Shown here in pieces: positions 11,401 to 19,510 of a DNA stretch of 64,000 bases (position 1 is its first letter; each line of letters starts with the position of its first letter). Position numbers and translations under genes: made by a program. Location of the stretch: NCBI GenBank assembly GCA_016787415.1, contig JAEUUT010000070.1, forward strand, positions 1 through 64,000. The letters are read 5' to 3'. The stretch comes from Saprospiraceae bacterium. Its GTDB lineage: Bacteria > Bacteroidota > Bacteroidia > Chitinophagales > Saprospiraceae. Below the pieces are notes generated by a model. The model was not told the DNA's origin, did no database searches, and worked only from the letters and a program-made list of their open reading frames with translations.

Positions 11401-12073
11401 GGTCGGCGCCGGGCGTCAGGTCGACATCCATGCAAAACCAGACGCGCTCGTGCTCCATGACATGAACCGACTTGAAATCCTCGCACAGGGTGCGGTGCGA
11501 CTGAAGTGCCTGCCAAACGGCCGACACCACGCTTTCGGCTGCCAGGTCGGTTTTAAACGTGCTGTATTGCGGGGCGGCTTCTTCTAGGTCGATATAAACA
11601 TCATATAAGCCACTTATTTTCAACTCTTTATTACCAACGGTATTGCCTTGGAAAGTAAGTTGTTGTCCGTCCCGGTCGATGTAAATACCGACTTCCTGCC
11701 CGGATGCCGGTTTCAGCCAGGCATTCCGGACACCTGGTATTTCCAGAAGCATACGTTTGAAATCATCGGGCGTCAGCGGGTTGATGGTAAGTATCTCGGC
11801 AGGTGTGAAAAAATTGTCGTCGGCACGGTTATAGTCTGCCGGATTTGCAGCGAACAAAGAGGCGTCGTCGAACTGATTTCGGTATCCCAGATCCATCAAG
11901 GCATAACACAGCACTTCCAAGATGGTGATACCTGGGTCGTGTGCATTGTGATCCGTCCAGAGATTACCGGACAACTCACCAATATGCTTCATTCCTGCTT
12001 TCCGAAAGACGTCGAAATTGAGCCATTCGGGAAATGGAGCGGGCTGTTCCAAAGAATGCTGGGCTTCGGGCAT
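5471..12073 (-). CDS. Giant Afp12-like baseplate wedge protein with a repeated central region
   Basis: At 2200 residues this is about twice the length usual for Afp12/PVC12 wedge proteins. The N-terminus has WTDHNAHDPGITILEVLCYA, the LEVLCYALxDLGYR signature of the family, and LTPDDFKRMLLEIPGVRNAW, a baseplate J/gp6-like feature. The C-terminus (YSSQVTIILPYWARRFQN, RFREFFENTLRRELPAH) also fits Afp12. Between about residues 580 and 1680 lie many degenerate units of roughly 100 residues with the pattern aromatic-x-F-x-L, a turn, then RFxTxxxAxxAF and a helix (for example RFQFIFPGESEVILKSMDRF and FCFEIIDAHENVILKGIKRF). These are YegP-like in shape. The reading frame is unbroken. It should form part of the baseplate ring; the insertion's role is unknown. 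Confidence 0.87.
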   Translation of the reverse strand: MPEAQHSLEQPAPFPEWLNFDVFRKAGMKHIGELSGNLWTDHNAHDPGITILEVLCYALMDLGYRNQFDDASLFAANPADYNRADDNFFTPAEILTINPLTPDDFKRMLLEIPGVRNAWLKPASGQEVGIYIDRDGQQLTFQGNTVGNKELKISGLYDVYIDLEEAAPQYSTFKTDLAAESVVSAVWQALQSHRTLCEDFKSVHVMEHERVWFCMDVDLTPGADPEATFIEIFEFIRQFLTPGVQFYTLQHFLNKGKNIEKIFEGRPLLRDAKGAILSNGFIDPEDLSKLVPKSQLHVSDIYKIILAQLPGNGVRAIRSLRFFSDSTPSGNEWSINLDPLKSPRLHADLCQIFYSKGQLPVEFDISRAKLKLNERLANYNKIRREPYELGHTIPHGKHYDFSDYTSIQREFPKVYGINENQLPVIPARASDMEQQAILLRRQQALQLKGYLAFFDQMLANYLSQLANVRKLFAVRPAEALANSYFNAELTSMPDAELILGRTELRLGKFASGYHLYKGRPMATLSVTAWHKKLTYHDFQENFSTCDLRDSAVHFFREAFDNDSVVLEITDRQKTENPNIATCERFFFTYRLPGSNAVLCSTELFETEEAARESAELLRYLGILHRCYKNNDAGSGFGAQVVYDPLDYAAFLDYITESPERFYVRREKFLDHLLARFSEQFTEYTLLMYAMDGQAKSQDDIIKDKARFLSRYDEISRNRAKAFDYTRSPVWDTDNVSGFEQRVAGFMGIDDWKRKTLNHLKLTQSEVGNLTQWSILDTPLFQTHQHITNADYLKNLFKHKQVVPIDCPEESEYGFFLKDPGTGEHVSCLTTFPSAAERDDAVRFWQNWFANAPVDVVQRNDRFCFEIIDAHENVILKGIKRFNKKSAVKRAFYRAVQWALAPGNYTKTSDADGHYFDLLDPHNKTVATCPLRFPDEGERDMLLQQFIAFLQERWIPQRVQKTAAFLDWKVVSTSGETLFVSALRHKRKDFTGVFETMWQALQWARQSGSWRIAKDGQNHYYLSLIKADAVARLFLPQEKPQNWIEIGRSAVFYDNESEAAAALTQLKTAVQELSFLESSLILDKDGQYRFQFIFPGESEVILKSMDRFATKAQAAICFERFLKMATNPDNFQHRNDNYLIVDIGEGSYAISANPVPAATAPAFIAYLAGRIKEQRKQMSALVERKGEFYHVFQVSQRNTNDRHTLFGNRRYPTRREAYKDLPFLLSCFHDKGLTAIPAQPSEGWRLILSDAGKIIAEAEQEFVKKPNWFLPASTGIYACWAADSYRYRIGFPDCSGRLQYLLSEAELFFDTPQAALSAGSAALKNLTDTCPPPVSGKAKSAKKAIQNVATFLSVKDGILYLLACADQQVLALCAPEVPTQMAQYAFKFLTEALTFSSSQTKEIPVQADYPPGEIERLFQQKPANRFRLRDEGYALARYYTTFDTPAERETAANAFLKYWKKADRNFPSIHFAASRKDDLVVEVKECPPRKGEASVKPYSYYFKLTCGNECLSFVSFDRFATDADAQEQISDVSLVYNMNLLREEDAYVIHDLDGTGTQLELQVFDSQKIGMRPRLIVEQKFEGHDMACGAIKRILHCAKTYPFYLDDENAIRFRLYNTSMKEYEWLSTAGYASIHEARLAFMEFLRLLAYPANLERTTKPFSLRVGEILLESALAYTPTDNEYIGCPDHIRAETKVWSAGVEEQLMARVFEDDGVVMADVDGCGYTFRVVNPAYRLARHPYLYQTATERTQHLKAIQALYTCESAPRTMIIQGEITPSRSEQIIKNGELSVVEHERYATFQFGPVAGTGDIALTWRMALGSKEEITATSAWYPLTPWAEYPEFYLKQVQTGEDGRPKADSFSLFLLDEDGRQRAFAIVNGSHIMDGATADLAIRTTVLQAREHPVKQQRPTRPTEEPVFVYKIYSRHWQPSDVQEPYGITGAYIWESTVPPTGDAETYFRECYSQWQQPAAQTVFAFQHTREPACGCGCGGFGFDAVDPEQIIAYYPALFGTRCEAEEGIQRMLRLIDVEGFHLLENILLRPVRPENEPGAQLPKDSLLLSLSKDLTALWSPAFRISKGFFNTQFNMCFEEYLPGSDPYSSQVTIILPYWARRFQNARFREFFENTLRRELPAHCRLRAVWVTPADMYQFEKVYRAWLTGMAAGESEPYKADLVANLNDLKSYYKLILNDPKAFLDTATLS

Positions 12074-12100
12074 GGATCGTCCTGATTAATAGATGAATGG

Positions 12101-13720
12101 TTAATATTCCTCTTCTTCCGAATGATGAGAATGGTGGCCGCCGTGTTTTTTCAGCCGCCGCACTTCTTCCTTCAATTCATCGATCATGGCTTGCTGTTCC
12201 TGAATGGCTTTTACCAGCACTGGAACGAGGTTTTGGTATGCAATCGAGTTGTCGACCACTACTTCTTCAAACTGTGGCTTCACCTCGTCGGCCAGCAGAC
12301 CTATTTCCCACTTGTCGGGTTCATGTTCCAGTGGCCCCTCTTTCCAGCGAAAGCGCAAAGGGTTGAGGGCGCACAGGCGTGGCAGTACTTCGCCCAGTTC
12401 TTCACAATTTTTGAGATCGATGTCCCGACGGTCTGCATGCAGGTAGAGCCCGGTTGCGTGGGCCACACCGTCTACGTCGAGGCGGTAATCGCTGGCATTC
12501 AGGTTGCCCACTGTCATAGTGCCGTTGGGGTAAATGCGCACGAGTGTGATACCGTCGTTCAGATCGCTTACCAGGTGTTCTTCATTGGTTTCCTTGCCGG
12601 GTTTTTTAAAGGCAAACCCTTTGTGGCTGTCTGTTTTCAATACGGCTGCTTCCGTGGAAGTACCTGCGGCAAAAGAATTGTAGTAGTTGCCTGATTTGTC
12701 GGGCACTTTGTTGTTGACGAGATGCAGCACGGGATAGGTGGCACAAAAACCGAGTTTGATAGCGCCATCGCGGGCATCTCGCGTCTCGATGTGCAGTTTT
12801 GCTTTGGGATGCTCGGTACCGATACCTACATTTCCGTGTGCTGAAATGACAACCTGCGTGTCTAGTTCATCTTTGTCGACCCGGCGCTGGAAGAGCAGCC
12901 CTTTTTCCGATTTGCTGACTATTGCCACTGATTTTTCCCGGGCAACCAGCCGCAGCGAACTGTGCTCCGGTTTGGCAATTCTGATAAAAGGATCGCTTTC
13001 CTGCTCGGTAAAATCCACTTTCACAAAACCGTCGCCATTTTTTTGAACGTGCAAAAACGCGTCGGGGCTTCTGGTGCCGATCCCTACACGGGGCTCATGG
13101 GTGTCGGTAGCATCTACATTCATGACGTGTACCTGATGCAAAATGGGTAGCCGATGGGTCTTGATGAAATCAAGCCCGTGCGGCGAGTCGGTATCCACCT
13201 GTGCCGCCTTTGTAGTAACGCGCAGGATGACCTTGTTTTCCTTGCAGGCGGGATCGAGATTCAGTATTTCGAGTTCAGGATTGGTAAAGCCGGGCTGCAA
13301 TTTGATTTTACCTTTACCGCGAGCCGAGACATCGAGTGTGGCTTGCGGATTGGAAGTGCCGATGCCGACAAGCCTCACTTTTTTATTGGCCCACATGTTG
13401 GGATGTTCGGGGTCTTCCGATAAAAACCAGTCATCGTCGGCGCATTTTTCCTCGATTCGTTTCCACGATCTGTTATCCGACTTCGGGTCTGTTTCCGAGC
13501 AGAAAGGTGTGTCTGGAGTGGTTTCGAGTACATAAAATGCCTTGTTGAACAACACCACTGCACCAGTGTAATAAATGCCATCAGGCCGCCAAACGCCGTA
13601 AAACTGGTCGTCTCGCAGGTTGAGGACGCTGTTTATCAAGGCAGCATAATCATTGCCGTTGGGTACAGCATTGTTTGCGGGGTTGAATCTGTTTCTTAAT
13701 TCACTGCGTTTCGACGGCAT
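12101..13720 (-). CDS. eCIS tail fibre with S74-like C-terminal chaperone domain
   Basis: The 539-residue protein has a short N-terminal attachment region (NRFNPANNAVPNGNDYAALI, then a YTGAVVLFNKAFYVLE fold). A shaft follows with VGIGTSNPQATLDV and VGIGTRSPDAFLHV repeats, typical of phage and Bacteroidota fibres. The C-terminal 110 residues look like an intramolecular chaperone (peptidase S74): ALNPLRFRWKEG, IGLLADEVKPQFEEVV and a final coiled coil (EQQAMIDELKEEVRRLKKH). The serine normally found before DxRxK is alanine here (HADRRDIDLK), so self-cleavage may be lost. The last residues are His/Glu-rich (HHSHHSEEEE). It probably binds the target cell or surface. Confidence 0.85.
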   Translation of the reverse strand: MPSKRSELRNRFNPANNAVPNGNDYAALINSVLNLRDDQFYGVWRPDGIYYTGAVVLFNKAFYVLETTPDTPFCSETDPKSDNRSWKRIEEKCADDDWFLSEDPEHPNMWANKKVRLVGIGTSNPQATLDVSARGKGKIKLQPGFTNPELEILNLDPACKENKVILRVTTKAAQVDTDSPHGLDFIKTHRLPILHQVHVMNVDATDTHEPRVGIGTRSPDAFLHVQKNGDGFVKVDFTEQESDPFIRIAKPEHSSLRLVAREKSVAIVSKSEKGLLFQRRVDKDELDTQVVISAHGNVGIGTEHPKAKLHIETRDARDGAIKLGFCATYPVLHLVNNKVPDKSGNYYNSFAAGTSTEAAVLKTDSHKGFAFKKPGKETNEEHLVSDLNDGITLVRIYPNGTMTVGNLNASDYRLDVDGVAHATGLYLHADRRDIDLKNCEELGEVLPRLCALNPLRFRWKEGPLEHEPDKWEIGLLADEVKPQFEEVVVDNSIAYQNLVPVLVKAIQEQQAMIDELKEEVRRLKKHGGHHSHHSEEEEY

Positions 13721-13776
13721 AATGGAAAATATTTTAATGGTACTGGAATGTTGGTGAGCTGTTTTTCGGGCGTCTT

Positions 13777-16700
13777 TTAAATCGGCTCCATGAGCGGGGT
13801 GCCTGCTGCCAATACCGACCGTGCGGTTAGGGCTTGCACACTTTTTATATCGGGATTGCCATTCATGGTAAAATCTGTGAGGTAATCGACGTAAGTGCGT
13901 TCTTCTACAAATCGGATAATACTGGATCGGAACATTTCTCCACCAAACTGAATATCTGCAGGCGGATCGGTGCGCCAGGGCGACAGGAAATCCTTGATTT
14001 CGGCGGTCAGCAGTTCCTTGTAGTAGGCATAGTCCTTAAACGGAGAGAATTGCACCTTGAAATTGGTGTCAATGGTTTCGTATCGAGGATTCAGTACCTC
14101 CAACCGAACGAATGGAGATATGCGTTCCTGCAAGAAAAGTTTGATGTCTTTCAGCAAATTCTGGTTGGCTTTCGGCTGATCGCGCTGACTCTTCTTCAAC
14201 TGTCGCACATCGGGCACGACGACCAGGGTGACATGCCCTGCCAGGAACTCGAAGTCGGCAGGCATGCCACGCAAACCGAGCGTATGATTCAGGCATTTTA
14301 CCTTATATATCTGCGGGAACTCCTGAAGCACAAGCGCTTCATAATCCCACAAATTGACCGCACGGCCTTTGTGGCGCAGATGTTCGCTGACGCGCCTGTA
14401 ATAGGCTTCCGGGGCCTCCGCACTTTTTCCTCCGAAAGCGGGATAGGGCTGCTCTACCTTGCTTATTGCGGCGGTTTCCTGCACAAATTTTTTCAGTTTT
14501 CCCGCTTCCAGTATTGTATCCAGGCGTTTCAGGTCGTTGGCAGGGGAGGGCTTAAACACCGTTTTTACGGCCTGTGCATGAATGCCCAGCAGGTGATCAA
14601 AAGCAGCGGAATTTTCCTCTACAGAAGCACGCAGCCAACACTGACCACTTGGGAGAATGCTATTATTCAGAGATATATCACCAGGTAGTTCGAAGCGAAT
14701 AATACCCGACTGCACAAAACCCTGAGTATCATCCACATAGTCGACATCTTTTTGCAAGGGGCGCCAGGCGCCGCCGTCTATAAGCACAGACCACTGGATC
14801 GTTGGAAGTTCCAAATCCGGGTTTCCTGTATATTCGGAAAATTGGAAAAGCAGCGCGAGATTGCCGTTCGGGGGAGCATTTCGGATGCCGATCAGGAGTT
14901 GCCCTTCCTGAGAAATAAAGGGTACAAGGCTGACGGGCTCTTGGGAAGAAGGCGCCTGCTGGCCAAGCACTAAAGTTTCGGTACTATCTGCAAACGGCAG
15001 CAACTGTATGAACGAAGTGGGAAAGGCTTCGGCGTCGTAATTGATGGAAAATGACTCGAAAACCGGGTTGTAAGGGCCTCCTTCGGGGAAAGGGACTTCA
15101 TAAAGGGCGCTATTTACAGACGTGGTTCCGGGCAGGCTACTGCCCTGCCAATAATTAGAAGTGCCTTTTTGGTGGTAATAGGCATCTCCTATCCGGTTAT
15201 TGGGAAATATTTTTGCTGCATTGCTCTGTTTCCCCAGCACCAACGGATAGGTGTCGTGCAAAAAGGGATCGCCTTTTATTTTCAGCAACACGCCAGCGTT
15301 GGCTTCTGTAAAAAATATATCGGTGCCTACATGCAGCATGCTGAGGTCGTCGACACTGGTAAAGGAGGTCGGGAAAAGACGCAGGTCGGTTTGCTCGACA
15401 TCTATTTTACTGAAATTGTCGTAGGCTGTCCAGGAATCCAGCAGGACATTATCCTTGTTGAAACCAGTGGGGTACAGGCGGTAGGTGGTATACAGATCGG
15501 CCGGACGCGCCTTTTGATCCATACTGAATTTGAAATCAAGATTGGTGATTTTTTTTCCATTAAAATCCGGGTGACTTACATAGAAATTATTCGAGGCTGC
15601 AATACCGAAAGGCTGAAAGGATTTTTTCCCATTCAGGGCGCCTTCGTCATTTTTCAAGATCAACTGGTTTTTGACGCCAGTGATGTTTGTATTTACCTTT
15701 ATTTCTGTCAGAGGGTTCGTCTTCAGGCGCTGATAAAAATCATTGAAACCCGGATCTTTCATTTCAAACAGAAACTCTGCCAAAGGCTCGGCGCCGCCGT
15801 ACAAATTGAGTTTCGGATCGGGCAATGCCTCGATGGGCTTTACATCCTCTGTCAGGGTAAATTTTATCGTAATGGTATTTTCATCTGCAATGGCGTTGGT
15901 TAGGGGCACGTCGAGCCACTTGTCTTTGAGTGTGAGTCTTGCTTTGATGAGGTGAAGAACATTCGAGGGCAAGCCATGATTATTTGTAAAGGTGAACAGT
16001 ATTGTGACCATTCTTTTGCCTTCGGCCATGCGCAGTACGGGAGAAGTAATTACAAAACCCATTCTTCCCAAAGTGTCGGTGCCCTGTAGACCTCTTCCCA
16101 AAGCGGGGTAATCGCCTTGTGCGGGACTCAGCACGTATGGTTTGCCAATATCGACGTTAGCAGGAAGTACTACGGGAGGGCACTTGTCAGACCCGGCAGC
16201 CTGTTGTGGCTGGCCCATAAAAAGGGTGCGGGTTTGGGCTACGGTAGCCCGGTTGAGCACCAGTTCATCGATTGAGTTAAATATAATTTCTGCCTGGAGA
16301 CTGTCTTTGCCGTCCTTGAATGCTGTTTCGGCTGGTAAACTATATTTGTCGGGTATGTTTTTCGCCAGTTCGAAAATGAGGTGCGTCATGTCGGGCACAT
16401 GCTCGGCAGCCCAGATTTGTAATACCTGGTTGTAAAAATAGTCGAGGTGCCGCTGGGTGAGGCGGTTGAAATCCTGCTGTACTGTTCGGAACAATTCAAG
16501 AAAAGCCAGCATCAGCCCGATCATGGGATCGTGATAGCCGTCTCGAACGATAAGCGCTTCCATGTCTGCTTCCTTCACAGGAAAGGCTTGTTTGACAGCC
16601 AGTTGCGACTTGTACAGTATTTCGGCCATCCGATCAAGCCGGGGCAGAAGATGCGGCAGGATCGTGACACGGTTTCCGATTTTGGCGTTTAGTGCAGCGT

Positions 16701-17277
16701 CTTTATATTCAGATTCGTCAGGCCCGAGTTGCCAGATAGTGCTATTGCTGGTGAAAATACCGGGATCGTGCAAGGCCAGCAACTGGAAACGCTGCTCGAG
16801 CACATGAAAAACACCGATATATTCATGGAGAATAAAGCGCAGGTTGGTGGCAGTGAGGTTGTGTACGGCCTGGCTTACGTCGCTGGTATCTGCCGAAAGA
16901 ACGCGGTGCCAATTCTGGTGCTGTTCAAACGCTCCAAATAAATGCCCCATCAAGAGCTCCAGTCCGTCTGTTGAGTTCGCGGTAGTTTTATCCCGAAAGC
17001 CCTGATAAGATGTCCACCATTTTTCGGCATCGAACTGATAAATTTCAGCCAGGCGGAACGGTACGCTGTTTTCAAAAAAGGCCGACCAGTTTCGTTGTAC
17101 TCCCTTCGTGTCGTAGTGCAACACTACATTGGCATATTGCCCCCAGAAATAGAGCAATTCCAGCACATTCCGGCCTTCTACTGGAGCATAGGAAGGCATT
17201 CGCGCTTCCAGGTCGCGTTGTTGCTGGCTGTGGCCGTCGCGTTGCAAAGGATATGTTATACCGAAAGAAGTAGACAT
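13777..17277 (-). CDS. Baseplate wedge protein, Afp11/gp6-like
   Basis: The 1166-residue protein carries the gp6/baseplate J-like signature of eCIS wedge proteins in its C-terminal third: YYRRVSEHLRHKGRAVNLWD, then ALVLQEFPQIYKVKCLNH, VTLVVVPDVRQ and FLQERISPFVRLEVLNPRYE. The N-terminal half is helical, followed by beta-rich repeats. In Afp/PVC particles Afp11 and Afp12 form the baseplate ring around the spike. The gene starts 5 bases after the gp25-like gene, the usual gene order, and is followed by the fibre gene after a 56-base gap. Confidence 0.9.
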   Translation of the reverse strand: MSTSFGITYPLQRDGHSQQQRDLEARMPSYAPVEGRNVLELLYFWGQYANVVLHYDTKGVQRNWSAFFENSVPFRLAEIYQFDAEKWWTSYQGFRDKTTANSTDGLELLMGHLFGAFEQHQNWHRVLSADTSDVSQAVHNLTATNLRFILHEYIGVFHVLEQRFQLLALHDPGIFTSNSTIWQLGPDESEYKDAALNAKIGNRVTILPHLLPRLDRMAEILYKSQLAVKQAFPVKEADMEALIVRDGYHDPMIGLMLAFLELFRTVQQDFNRLTQRHLDYFYNQVLQIWAAEHVPDMTHLIFELAKNIPDKYSLPAETAFKDGKDSLQAEIIFNSIDELVLNRATVAQTRTLFMGQPQQAAGSDKCPPVVLPANVDIGKPYVLSPAQGDYPALGRGLQGTDTLGRMGFVITSPVLRMAEGKRMVTILFTFTNNHGLPSNVLHLIKARLTLKDKWLDVPLTNAIADENTITIKFTLTEDVKPIEALPDPKLNLYGGAEPLAEFLFEMKDPGFNDFYQRLKTNPLTEIKVNTNITGVKNQLILKNDEGALNGKKSFQPFGIAASNNFYVSHPDFNGKKITNLDFKFSMDQKARPADLYTTYRLYPTGFNKDNVLLDSWTAYDNFSKIDVEQTDLRLFPTSFTSVDDLSMLHVGTDIFFTEANAGVLLKIKGDPFLHDTYPLVLGKQSNAAKIFPNNRIGDAYYHQKGTSNYWQGSSLPGTTSVNSALYEVPFPEGGPYNPVFESFSINYDAEAFPTSFIQLLPFADSTETLVLGQQAPSSQEPVSLVPFISQEGQLLIGIRNAPPNGNLALLFQFSEYTGNPDLELPTIQWSVLIDGGAWRPLQKDVDYVDDTQGFVQSGIIRFELPGDISLNNSILPSGQCWLRASVEENSAAFDHLLGIHAQAVKTVFKPSPANDLKRLDTILEAGKLKKFVQETAAISKVEQPYPAFGGKSAEAPEAYYRRVSEHLRHKGRAVNLWDYEALVLQEFPQIYKVKCLNHTLGLRGMPADFEFLAGHVTLVVVPDVRQLKKSQRDQPKANQNLLKDIKLFLQERISPFVRLEVLNPRYETIDTNFKVQFSPFKDYAYYKELLTAEIKDFLSPWRTDPPADIQFGGEMFRSSIIRFVEERTYVDYLTDFTMNGNPDIKSVQALTARSVLAAGTPLMEPI

Positions 17278-17282
17278 GGCAG

Positions 17283-17669
17283 TTAGATTTCTTTCAGATA
17301 AAAATTGTACACAAAGTTGTTTCGGGTATTGGTGGTGCGCACCGTGTATACCACTTCAATCAGCAGTCGGCCTTCCATCTGCTCGGAGTCTACTTTGATC
17401 TCATCGAGCCGTATGCGTGGTTCATGTAGCAAAATGGCTTTTGTAATCATATCTTTCATATAAGCCATAAAGGCATTGTTCATGGGTTCAAACTGAAAAA
17501 CCTCCAGGTTGCATCCAAACTCCGGCCGCATCACGCGTTCTCCCAAGGTGGTAGAAAACAGTATGTGAAGACTCTGTCGGATGTCTTCCGTAGTATCTAC
17601 CATTTCCACGCTGCGAACGTCTATATCAAACTCGGGCGGGAACGCCCAACCTCTTCCCAGGAAACTCAT
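17283..17669 (-). CDS. Baseplate protein of the gp25/GPW family (Afp9-like)
   Basis: The 128-residue length and the motifs LGRGWAFPPEFD, EDIRQSLHILFSTTLGERVM and RPEFGCNLEVFQFEP are the hallmarks of the T4 gp25 / GPW lysozyme-like baseplate family (TssE in type VI systems). The protein nucleates sheath polymerisation at the baseplate and has no enzymatic activity in this family. It sits between the PAAR tip gene (19 bases upstream) and the Afp11-like wedge gene (5 bases downstream). Confidence 0.94.
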   Translation of the reverse strand: MSFLGRGWAFPPEFDIDVRSVEMVDTTEDIRQSLHILFSTTLGERVMRPEFGCNLEVFQFEPMNNAFMAYMKDMITKAILLHEPRIRLDEIKVDSEQMEGRLLIEVVYTVRTTNTRNNFVYNFYLKEI

Positions 17670-17688
17670 AGGCTTGCAATTTTTAAGG

Positions 17689-17979
17689 TTAACCGATCAT
17701 TACGGTGGGTATTCCTGACATAATCGTTCCGCCGTGTGCAGTAGAATCGCCCATGCGGGCGGCCGGTTTTCCGCCGATCATGACAGATGTAGATCCCATG
17801 ATGATCGTATCGGGCGGGCCAACGCATGTGCATATATCGCCTACTACGGCAGCCGGTTGCCCACCAATGAGGACGGTGGGCGATCCCGGGCCGGTGATAG
17901 GCCCGCCGACATGCGGTTTGGGGCCTATGTCCACCAGCGGGCACACGTGCATACTTCCAATAGTTGCTGCTGCAGGCAT
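17689..17979 (-). CDS. PAAR-domain spike tip protein (Afp10-like)
   Basis: The whole 96-residue protein is one PAAR domain: repeated beta-hairpins of the type PTVLIGGQPAAVVGD, SVMIGGKPAARMGDST and IPTVMIG, with conserved His/Cys positions (HVCPL, CTCVGPP, HGG) that bind the tip metal in this family. It forms the sharp tip on the VgrG spike. No toxin extension is fused, so an effector would have to be a separate protein. It is cotranscribed with the gp25-like gene downstream and the haloperoxidase-like gene upstream. Confidence 0.95.
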   Translation of the reverse strand: MPAAATIGSMHVCPLVDIGPKPHVGGPITGPGSPTVLIGGQPAAVVGDICTCVGPPDTIIMGSTSVMIGGKPAARMGDSTAHGGTIMSGIPTVMIG

Positions 17980-18035
17980 TTTTTTTGTTATTGGTTATTG
18001 AAAAAAAGGTGTTTGCAATTCATGTTTGTTCCGAT

Positions 18036-19481
18036 CTAACAATCACTGTCGTCATTGTCGGCTACGATAACTCCGTTCCAGTACTGCTGTACTTTTCCCC
18101 ATACGAGTGCTGCCAGTTTATTGCCGAGTTTCTGCCCTTCTTCATTCGCGTTTGAAAAGTGAATGCCCCCCACCAGCCTGGAATAACCGGCCTGTTCGGC
18201 TGCATCACTGAATCCCTGCCACTCCAGGGTAATATCACTGGAAGGGGTGAGTCCGGGTTCTACTTTTGAACTGCCTGCCGGAACAGTGGTCTCCATGCCA
18301 AAAAAATTACTGCCGGTGTAGAGGCGCAGGATGCTGGCTGCCGCGCTGCTAAAAGTGCTGTGGCCAGAAGGGAACTCTGCAAAAGGCGGTGTAGCGAGGT
18401 AAGAGCGCCATGTTTCTGCCGGTTGACAAACGTTGCCCAGATAAGGCCCTCCCCAGAACACCTTTTCATTTCCTTCGAACAGGGTGTGGATGGCGCTAAC
18501 AGGTCGACAATAGTCGTTTTCCACTTTCAGCCTCCAGCAGGCAATGCCGGCATCCAGCAGGGCATTGCCAAGGGCAAAGAACATTTTGACATTGTCGGCA
18601 GTATCCATACAGTCGCGAAGGGATACATTGCGGGCAAGTAAACACCAATGACCGGGCGGGGTTTCAGACCCCGGCCCGTCTGCCCAGTATTCGGCAATAG
18701 CCTTTGTGCTGTCGTTCAGGCCGCGGCTCAGATCAAGAATGTTCTGACAGTTAATTTCGAACGTTTTTGCCTGTAACTTTTCCGCGTTGGTGAGCGTATC
18801 CTCGTCTTCGTCAGGGCGAATGACCTGTTCTCGCGGATATTTGACGGGCAATTGTACCTCGTTCAGGTCGCGACCTGGTTTGAAAACAAAAGGAGTGACC
18901 CAACCCCAGTGCGGATAGAGAAATTGCTGTACAGCGCCGGTTTTCTTATCCAGCAGCAGCGGCTGCCAATGATTAATGTCCTTTACCCGCGCGGGCTGTG
19001 GGGCATTGACTGGCTGATAGTCTTTGTCGAGTGGCTCGTAATTGCCAGCCTGATTGGAATTATCCTGCCTGCGTGACACGAGCAGGTTGAACGCCACTGT
19101 GTTCCCGATTTGTTCTGGTGTAAGATCGGCGGCCTGAGCAGGATTCTGTTCGTCATACCGTCCGGAAACCTGGGTGTTGTAACCCAACGTACACATCAGG
19201 CCATCGAAAAGAGCCGTCTGACCGGGAAACAAATCGCACAACACCCGGTAGGCTGCATAACTCACAGCCCTGGTGATATTTTTTTCCAAATGCTGGGGGG
19301 CAGGTACGCGGCGAATCCGGGTATAAACACCGGTGGCTACTTTGTCGTAATGCGCCCAGGCATCATAAATAGCCGTATGTACCATCGCTACATGCCGTGC
19401 TACCACTGGTGGTTTGCCGGAGGTGGCACGTACGGCTTGTAGTAAAGCGGTATTCCAGCGGAGGACTATATTATCATTCAT
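18036..19481 (-). CDS. Vanadium-dependent haloperoxidase-like enzyme (PAP2 superfamily), putative eCIS cargo
   Basis: The 481-residue protein has the vanadate-binding site of vanadium haloperoxidases: K319 and R326 (LKVENDYCRPVSAIH), S372-G373-H374 (FPSGHSTFSSA), and R435 and H441 (RLVGGIHFSNANEEG). The spacings K-x6-R and R-x5-H match the known enzymes. The N-terminal VARHVAMVHTAIYDAWAHYD is also typical of the bacterial family. Such enzymes oxidise halides with peroxide, and relatives are acid phosphatases, so the substrate is open. No signal peptide is present at MNDNIVLRWN. The gene lies inside the eCIS operon, 56 bases from PAAR and 29 bases from VgrG, a position that favours loading on the spike or in the tube. 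That role is inferred. Confidence 0.88.
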   Translation of the reverse strand: MNDNIVLRWNTALLQAVRATSGKPPVVARHVAMVHTAIYDAWAHYDKVATGVYTRIRRVPAPQHLEKNITRAVSYAAYRVLCDLFPGQTALFDGLMCTLGYNTQVSGRYDEQNPAQAADLTPEQIGNTVAFNLLVSRRQDNSNQAGNYEPLDKDYQPVNAPQPARVKDINHWQPLLLDKKTGAVQQFLYPHWGWVTPFVFKPGRDLNEVQLPVKYPREQVIRPDEDEDTLTNAEKLQAKTFEINCQNILDLSRGLNDSTKAIAEYWADGPGSETPPGHWCLLARNVSLRDCMDTADNVKMFFALGNALLDAGIACWRLKVENDYCRPVSAIHTLFEGNEKVFWGGPYLGNVCQPAETWRSYLATPPFAEFPSGHSTFSSAAASILRLYTGSNFFGMETTVPAGSSKVEPGLTPSSDITLEWQGFSDAAEQAGYSRLVGGIHFSNANEEGQKLGNKLAALVWGKVQQYWNGVIVADNDDSDC

Positions 19482-19510
19482 GATGGTAGGTGGGTGTTGA
19501 AGGTCGTCAA

